From contig NZ_JAQRFK010000002.1 of assembly GCF_028598745.1 (NCBI RefSeq), positions 1 through 64,000 of the forward strand: 64,000 nt of DNA. Reading direction: 5' to 3'. Below are positions 59,732-64,000 of this stretch, in pieces. The notes under the pieces are model-generated. The model was not told the origin of the DNA. It saw only the letters and a list, made by a program, of their open reading frames with translations, and searched no databases. Origin of the DNA: Xenorhabdus sp. IM139775 (GTDB lineage Bacteria > Pseudomonadota > Gammaproteobacteria > Enterobacterales > Enterobacteriaceae). The stretch's first letter is position 1, and each line of letters opens with the position of its first letter. Both the position numbers and the translations under genes were made by a program.

Positions 59732-61213
59732 TTAGTTTTTTAACTTATATTTAACAGGGTTAGGAAACAATAGCTCAATATTTTTCTTGTCAATTTTAAA
59801 TAACGGACCTTTTTCGCTGACTCTTTTATTCTTCCCGCTGCGCTTGATTAAATGATCCATTGTAACAACACCACTTTCAATTAAAGGTAAAAGTTGACTC
59901 AATAAAGGGGTCTTCGTGTGTGTAACAGATATTATGGTGAATCTTTCTTTCCCATTGATAAATTCGCTGTCTGCTTCAATCCAGAATGTTTCATTATGTT
60001 TTTCTTTTAAACGTTCCCTCAACATGTCTCCAGACCATGTTGCAACATGCTCTATATATTTGCATGTATCATTATCTTGAATGGCATACCATTCTTGTAA
60101 TTCATCTTTTTCTTTCTCATATTTGAAAATCAATCCTTGGCTGTTAGGTTTTTTAGTACTTACAGTACAATAAAGCTTAAAATCCTCCTCCCTTTGATAA
60201 CCATATTTATCAAGAATATCTGCACTTTTCTTTAAAGGACTAATGGACCAATTCGCTACTTGAGCAAAAAGTGTCGTTCTATTCCTTAAGCCTCTACCAG
60301 ATTTTAACTCTATTCCTTTATAATCTGGCAACTTGCTTGAATTAGCAGTAATTCCCAGGGCATGCTCAATAGACATACCAATGGCCGTATCACCTACATG
60401 TGTTGCCTCGATTGGTGATTGAGACAAATACTTTAGTTTTTCTATTAGTTCATTGGCTATTGAATTATCATTACAAGATTCAATAAATTCCTTGATTGGA
60501 TTCATTGGTGAATTAATGATTTCTTCAATATCAATAACGGACAAGTTAATCAAAAAAGCAGAGTCATTTTTTATAATTATTGCAATTTGGTGACAAGGAC
60601 AGGCGAAAGAAGGAAGGTGTTGGAACCACATACGTGGATCACCTTTTTTAGTGTTTGGTCTATATAAGCTCATACGAGATTTAATTTTTTTTGAAGGAGT
60701 TAGAAAATACGCCTCCTTGGTAATTTTACCATCTTCACCTTGCCTTTGTTCCCGATAAAAATGAAATCCTGTTAATTCAAAATGAGTCCTGACCGCTTGC
60801 GTAGCATCAAGTATAAATTTGTTCAATCCAGTAAAAGTTGGCTCAAAGATAGAATATTCAATCGCCAATTGAGTAAGTGCTTTCCTATTCTTTATTATTT
60901 TCAACTTCACATCATCACCCAACTCGACCTGCCGTTCCAACTGAATCATTTTTTTTTCATCTTCCATAAGACAAACATCATTAATAAAATCTAACGAAGG
61001 TTTTGGTACAGAAACAGCGGCCTCTTTAGTTTGTTCATGGGCTTTAACAACAGCCTTCCAATTAGGAAAACAATAAGCGTTAGCAATATAATCAAGGGCT
61101 TGACTGTGTTTGAGTCCGGTTTGCTTTTTGAATTTGGTAGCTTCCTGTTTGTATCTAAGAAGCAAAGCATCAGTAACTGGTGGTAAACCCGAAGGTAAAA
61201 GTCGTCTGGACAT
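59732..61213 (-). CDS. MvaI/BcnI-family type II restriction endonuclease with N-terminal extension
   Basis: Restriction enzyme of 493 aa from MSRRLLPSGL (61213, after GGAGAGG); an ATG 39 bp upstream lacks a site. The nuclease core lies in the C-terminal half: GMSIEHALGITANSSKLPDYKG and P296-D297...E302-L-K304 form the PD-(D/E)xK site, as in MvaI (CCWGG) and BcnI (CCSGG). Residues 1-65 are a separate helical module (KHSQALDYIANAYCFPNWKAV), and 100-260 include SLYRPNTKKGDPRMWFQHL, possibly an EcoRII-N-like DNA-binding part. The enzyme is much longer than MvaI. It is divergent from the methyltransferase. The target is not determined. Confidence 0.85.
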   Translation of the reverse strand: MSRRLLPSGLPPVTDALLLRYKQEATKFKKQTGLKHSQALDYIANAYCFPNWKAVVKAHEQTKEAAVSVPKPSLDFINDVCLMEDEKKMIQLERQVELGDDVKLKIIKNRKALTQLAIEYSIFEPTFTGLNKFILDATQAVRTHFELTGFHFYREQRQGEDGKITKEAYFLTPSKKIKSRMSLYRPNTKKGDPRMWFQHLPSFACPCHQIAIIIKNDSAFLINLSVIDIEEIINSPMNPIKEFIESCNDNSIANELIEKLKYLSQSPIEATHVGDTAIGMSIEHALGITANSSKLPDYKGIELKSGRGLRNRTTLFAQVANWSISPLKKSADILDKYGYQREEDFKLYCTVSTKKPNSQGLIFKYEKEKDELQEWYAIQDNDTCKYIEHVATWSGDMLRERLKEKHNETFWIEADSEFINGKERFTIISVTHTKTPLLSQLLPLIESGVVTMDHLIKRSGKNKRVSEKGPLFKIDKKNIELLFPNPVKYKLKN

Positions 61214-61463
61214 GTATGTACCTCTCCATAATAAAAAGTTTCTGTAATACATGCACCAAACTTACTGCCCATAAATAAGTTCCAAAGTGCAAAAGAAACT
61301 GATCATTACAGAGAGGACTCGAAGGGTCTTTACTTGCATGGGCTGAAGGCTTCTCTCATTAGCCTATTAATAAGATTATCGATGCCACTCGCAAAAGTCA
61401 ATATTCTTCTAATACAAACCTGGACAATAGATTTCACCTCAGCTAAAATAGTATCAATACTAA

Positions 61464-63104
61464 ATGTTACATTACATAATATGCAGGTGTCTCTTGAAAC
61501 AATCGAACTCTTTTAATCACATAGAATTGTTTTCCGGTTGTGGTGGTTTATCTCTCGGATTAGAAAAGGCCGGATTTAATTTATTATTGGCAAATGAATT
61601 ATCTCCCATGGCGGCAGAAACTTTTTCCTACAATTTTTTCGATGAAGATCTTGAACTATTAGCTAGTAATGAAGAAAAGCCTAAAAATACCTTTTGGATC
61701 AGTAGCAGATTCAAAAATCTTAAGCAACGCTTGCGAGAAAATCCTTTTAATTTTCCCGATTGGTCTATTGAAAATACAGATATAAAAGATGACTTCCTAA
61801 AACTAAAAAAAAGCTTAGTAGTTGGAAACATTATTCAGTTAAATACCTTACTTAGTAAAAACAAGGTATTACTTGATCTTATAAGATCTGGTTTCAATGA
61901 CGGTGGAGTCGATCTTGTCTCTGGAGGACCACCTTGTCAAAGTTTCAGCATGGCAGGATTACGAGAAAAAAATAATGAAAAAAATACCTTACCCTGGGAA
62001 TTCGCCAATTTTATCGCCATGGTTCAACCCAAAATTGCTTTATTGGAGAATGTAACGGGTATATTACGGGCATTTAAAGATAAGGATGGTACACATTATC
62101 ATGCATGGTTTGAAATAGCTAAAACTTTTGCCACCAAAAACTATATTCCTTTATGTTTACATATAAATGCAAGGTTAGCTGGAGTTGCCCAAAATCGACC
62201 ACGTTTTATTATGATTGCTATACGCCAAGATATTTTTGATAGATTATTAAAAAAAATAAGTCATGAAAGTCCAGAATATGAACTATTAAATAATTCAAGA
62301 AATTTTTATCAACTGGTAAAAAACACACCCAAAAAAGCCAACTTTGGAACTTTAAAATATTTTGACGCAATGAAGCCGAATGATTTTATTTTATTTAAAA
62401 ATTCCTTTTTGCATCACCTTATTGATAAAAAAGAAGTTACTGTAAAAGAAGCAATAGATGATTTAAAAACCAACAATCCATCAGGTAACTCTTTGTTTAT
62501 AAATAAATTGAATAACAATTTCTCATCTTTATTAAAAAATAGGGAAGAAATGCACAACCATGAACAACGCAAAAATAGCTTATTGGTTAGATGCCGTTTT
62601 AGATTATATCAAATTCTTCAAGATATAAATGACAAGTCCACAAATAAAGCTGTTTTTTCAATACTAAAAGGTGCCAATTGCCAATTAGAAGATAATATCT
62701 GGAATAAACTCAAAGAATATGAATATCTACAAGATAATGAAGAAATGGGATATATTCATAATAAATCAGATTTTATTGATTACTTAAAAAAACACCCAAC
62801 CAGAAAACAAACCCAAAGGGCACTGGTTGCAAATTTACCTGCATTTGCAGCCTTATCGATTCCTGATGATGCTTGTCATTATGATAAAAATGAATTAAGA
62901 GTTCTTACTGTCAGGGAAATGGCTAGAATACAATCTTTTCCAGATGATTTCGTATTCCGTTCAAAAATTACAACAGGAGGACAGATGAGAAAATTTGAAG
63001 TTCCTCAATATACCCAAGTAGGTAATGCGGTTCCCCCATTATTAGGTGAAGCTTTAGGAAAGGTTATCATTGATTTATTGGCATTAACAGAAAATGAAGA
63101 ATAA
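61464..63104 (+). CDS. DNA (cytosine-5) methyltransferase
   Basis: Protective methylase of the locus. Motif I HIELFSGCGGLSLGLEKAGF, motif IV GGPPCQSFSMAG with the nucleophile Cys158, motif VI LLENVTG, motif VIII AGVAQNRPRF, and motif X QVGNAVPPLLGEALG are in the usual order in 546 aa. ATG 61464 has no clear ribosome-binding site; TTG 61494 (MKQSNSF), six bases after AGG, is a good alternative. Long insertions lie between motifs I and IV and in the recognition region. Strongly AT-rich, consistent with acquisition. Specificity is probably that of the adjacent nuclease. Confidence 0.92.
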   Translation: MLHYIICRCLLKQSNSFNHIELFSGCGGLSLGLEKAGFNLLLANELSPMAAETFSYNFFDEDLELLASNEEKPKNTFWISSRFKNLKQRLRENPFNFPDWSIENTDIKDDFLKLKKSLVVGNIIQLNTLLSKNKVLLDLIRSGFNDGGVDLVSGGPPCQSFSMAGLREKNNEKNTLPWEFANFIAMVQPKIALLENVTGILRAFKDKDGTHYHAWFEIAKTFATKNYIPLCLHINARLAGVAQNRPRFIMIAIRQDIFDRLLKKISHESPEYELLNNSRNFYQLVKNTPKKANFGTLKYFDAMKPNDFILFKNSFLHHLIDKKEVTVKEAIDDLKTNNPSGNSLFINKLNNNFSSLLKNREEMHNHEQRKNSLLVRCRFRLYQILQDINDKSTNKAVFSILKGANCQLEDNIWNKLKEYEYLQDNEEMGYIHNKSDFIDYLKKHPTRKQTQRALVANLPAFAALSIPDDACHYDKNELRVLTVREMARIQSFPDDFVFRSKITTGGQMRKFEVPQYTQVGNAVPPLLGEALGKVIIDLLALTENEE

Positions 63105-63624
63105 AATGTAATTGAATACATAATCAATCTGACATGTTTTGGTATAAACATCAGTTATTTTTCCAATTAGATAGGATTGCAGGGCGAGAGCACGAACGTT
63201 TTTCGACCTTAATTTGTATGCAACACAGTCAATTATAGGGCGAATATCACTCAATTCGGTCTTGTTAAAGTATCAATCAGTGTTTTATTTGCACGGATCG
63301 TTCAAAAAACAGGCTTTCATGCTCTCGCCCTGGATAGGATTGGGTTGGGTTGATTTTCCAATTCAATTCTATTATCATATATTTCCTTAATGGAATAATC
63401 TATCACAACCTTATTATTTAACAATAAGTTACATAAAGAAATCATTTCTTATACTATTCTTTTCAATACAGGGGCATACTGTAAACACCATATTCATATG
63501 CGCTTATATCCCTATGAAAAAATCCTATTCTATCTCTAACATTCAACTTTAATGAAAAAAACAATTATATTAATTAAAATTTAACCTTCACAAGCCGATA
63601 TTCTCGATAATAATGGATTGTATT
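63105..63624. other. Gap between methyltransferase and vsr
   Basis: About 520 bp. It is largely accounted for by the 153-bp MITE-like element at 63180-63332; the rest is AT-rich and should contain the vsr promoter. No further ORF is supported. Confidence 0.6.
63170..63342. mobile_element. 153-bp MITE-like element with 17-bp inverted ends and 10-bp target duplication
   Basis: Left end CAGGGCGAGAGCACGAA (63180-63196) and right end TTCATGCTCTCGCCCTG (63316-63332) are inverted with a single mismatch. The flanks are the perfect direct repeat GATAGGATTG (63170-63179 and 63333-63342), a target-site duplication. The 119 bp between the ends encode nothing. A non-autonomous element mobilised by a transposase elsewhere is implied; the 10-bp duplication would suit an IS4-type or IS1-type enzyme. 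Confidence 0.85.
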
Positions 63625-64000
63625 ATGAATACCTTGCACAATGAAAGCGTACGCAGAAGACTCATGGCTTCCATACCATCCAAGAATACTATCCCTGAAT
63701 TATGGGTTAGAAAACGCCTCCATAAGAAAGGATTTCGATATCGTGTGCATGTTAAGAGCTTACCAGGATGCCCAGATATTGTATTACCGAAATATCGTTG
63801 CGTAATTTTCATTCATGGCTGTTTCTGGCATATGCACCTCTGTCCCTTCTTTCATTGGCCAGCCACTCGAACCTCTTGGTGGCATAAAAAGCTTGAAACT
63901 AATTGTTACCGCGACTTATCAGCCCAAGATAAACTCAGAGAATTACGGTGGCGCGTTTTAGTTATATGGGAATGTGCCATACGCGGGCGTAGTCGATTGG
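63625..64000 (+). CDS. vsr: Vsr very-short-patch mismatch endonuclease (3' end outside window)
   Basis: Nicks DNA 5' of T in T:G mismatches caused by 5-methylcytosine deamination. The 125 visible residues show, with E. coli numbering kept exactly, Glu25, Asp51 (GCPDIV), His64, His69 and Asp97, and the structural zinc ligands Cys66, His71, Cys73 and Cys117 (HGCFWHMHLC, WECAIRGR). This supports the ATG at 63625 over one 12 bp upstream. It completes the methylase/nuclease locus but is separated from it by the MITE. Confidence 0.97.
   Translation, partial: MNTLHNESVRRRLMASIPSKNTIPELWVRKRLHKKGFRYRVHVKSLPGCPDIVLPKYRCVIFIHGCFWHMHLCPFFHWPATRTSWWHKKLETNCYRDLSAQDKLRELRWRVLVIWECAIRGRSRL

Noticed and set aside
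63588-63812. 74-aa minus-strand frame opposite vsr
   Set aside because: Antisense to Vsr, whose catalytic and zinc residues match E. coli positions exactly.
1-64000. CRISPR arrays, tRNA or rRNA genes, complete insertion sequences
   Set aside because: None was seen on reading the window: no regularly spaced repeat-spacer units, no cloverleaf with a CCA-like end beside the integrase, and no transposase frame.

Overview
This 64 kb window looks like a chromosomal segment of an entomopathogenic member of the Morganellaceae, most likely Xenorhabdus (Photorhabdus is the alternative). The basis is the strongly enterobacterial core proteins at moderate GC, the E. coli-like gene blocks and the AT-rich accessory islands; no rRNA or other taxonomic marker is present, so the genus is an inference. 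No tRNA, rRNA or CRISPR array was recognised.

Layout. 1-570: N-terminal part of a P4-type integrase running off the left edge. 707-2721: ppdA-ppdB-ygdB-ppdC minor pseudopilin operon. 3096-6414: AT-rich three-gene island (clavaminate-synthase-like oxygenase, LysE/RhtB exporter, AlaX-like tRNA-editing protein) inserted between ppdA and thyA. 6577-11232: thyA-lgt, ptsP-rppH. 11353-15300: TPP riboswitch, thiB-thiP-thiQ, then yoeB. 15497-30203: polB (with a LexA box), rapA, rluA, djlA, lptD-surA-pdxA-rsmA-apaG-apaH, folA. 30471-54206: ftsP, plsC, parC, parE-yqiA-cpdA, nudF, tolC, ygiB-ygiC, ygiD, ribB (FMN riboswitch), ubiK, hldE, glnE, ygiF, ygiM, cca, folB, plsY. 54315-58408: four-gene ketoacyl-synthase/reductase/hydrolase/adenylation operon of unknown product. 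58409-59731: AT-rich stretch with small membrane-protein genes, one frameshifted. 59732-64000: restriction-modification locus (MvaI/BcnI-type endonuclease, C5-cytosine methyltransferase, Vsr repair endonuclease) with a 153-bp MITE-like insertion between methyltransferase and vsr.

The most striking observation is at the end of the thiamin transporter operon. The ATPase gene thiQ is fused in frame to the C-terminal 34 or so codons of the antitoxin gene yefM (expanded by a six-copy AAAGGT repeat), and the stop codon overlaps the start of an apparently intact yoeB toxin gene. The DNA-binding half of YefM is gone while its toxin-binding tail survives on a transporter ATPase, and the whole unit lies downstream of a TPP riboswitch. 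This may be a toxin-antitoxin pair re-wired to thiamin status.

Second in interest is the oxygenase/exporter/trans-editing trio, whose logic (make an unusual amino acid, export it, clear it from mischarged tRNA) resembles the fluorothreonine self-protection genes of Streptomyces cattleya. Other points worth checking are the uncharacterised four-gene fatty-acid-like operon, the MITE with perfect 10-bp target duplications, the loss of the HD signature in Cca, a Gly at the quinolone-determining Ser80 position of ParC, and several short tandem repeats in coding and leader regions.
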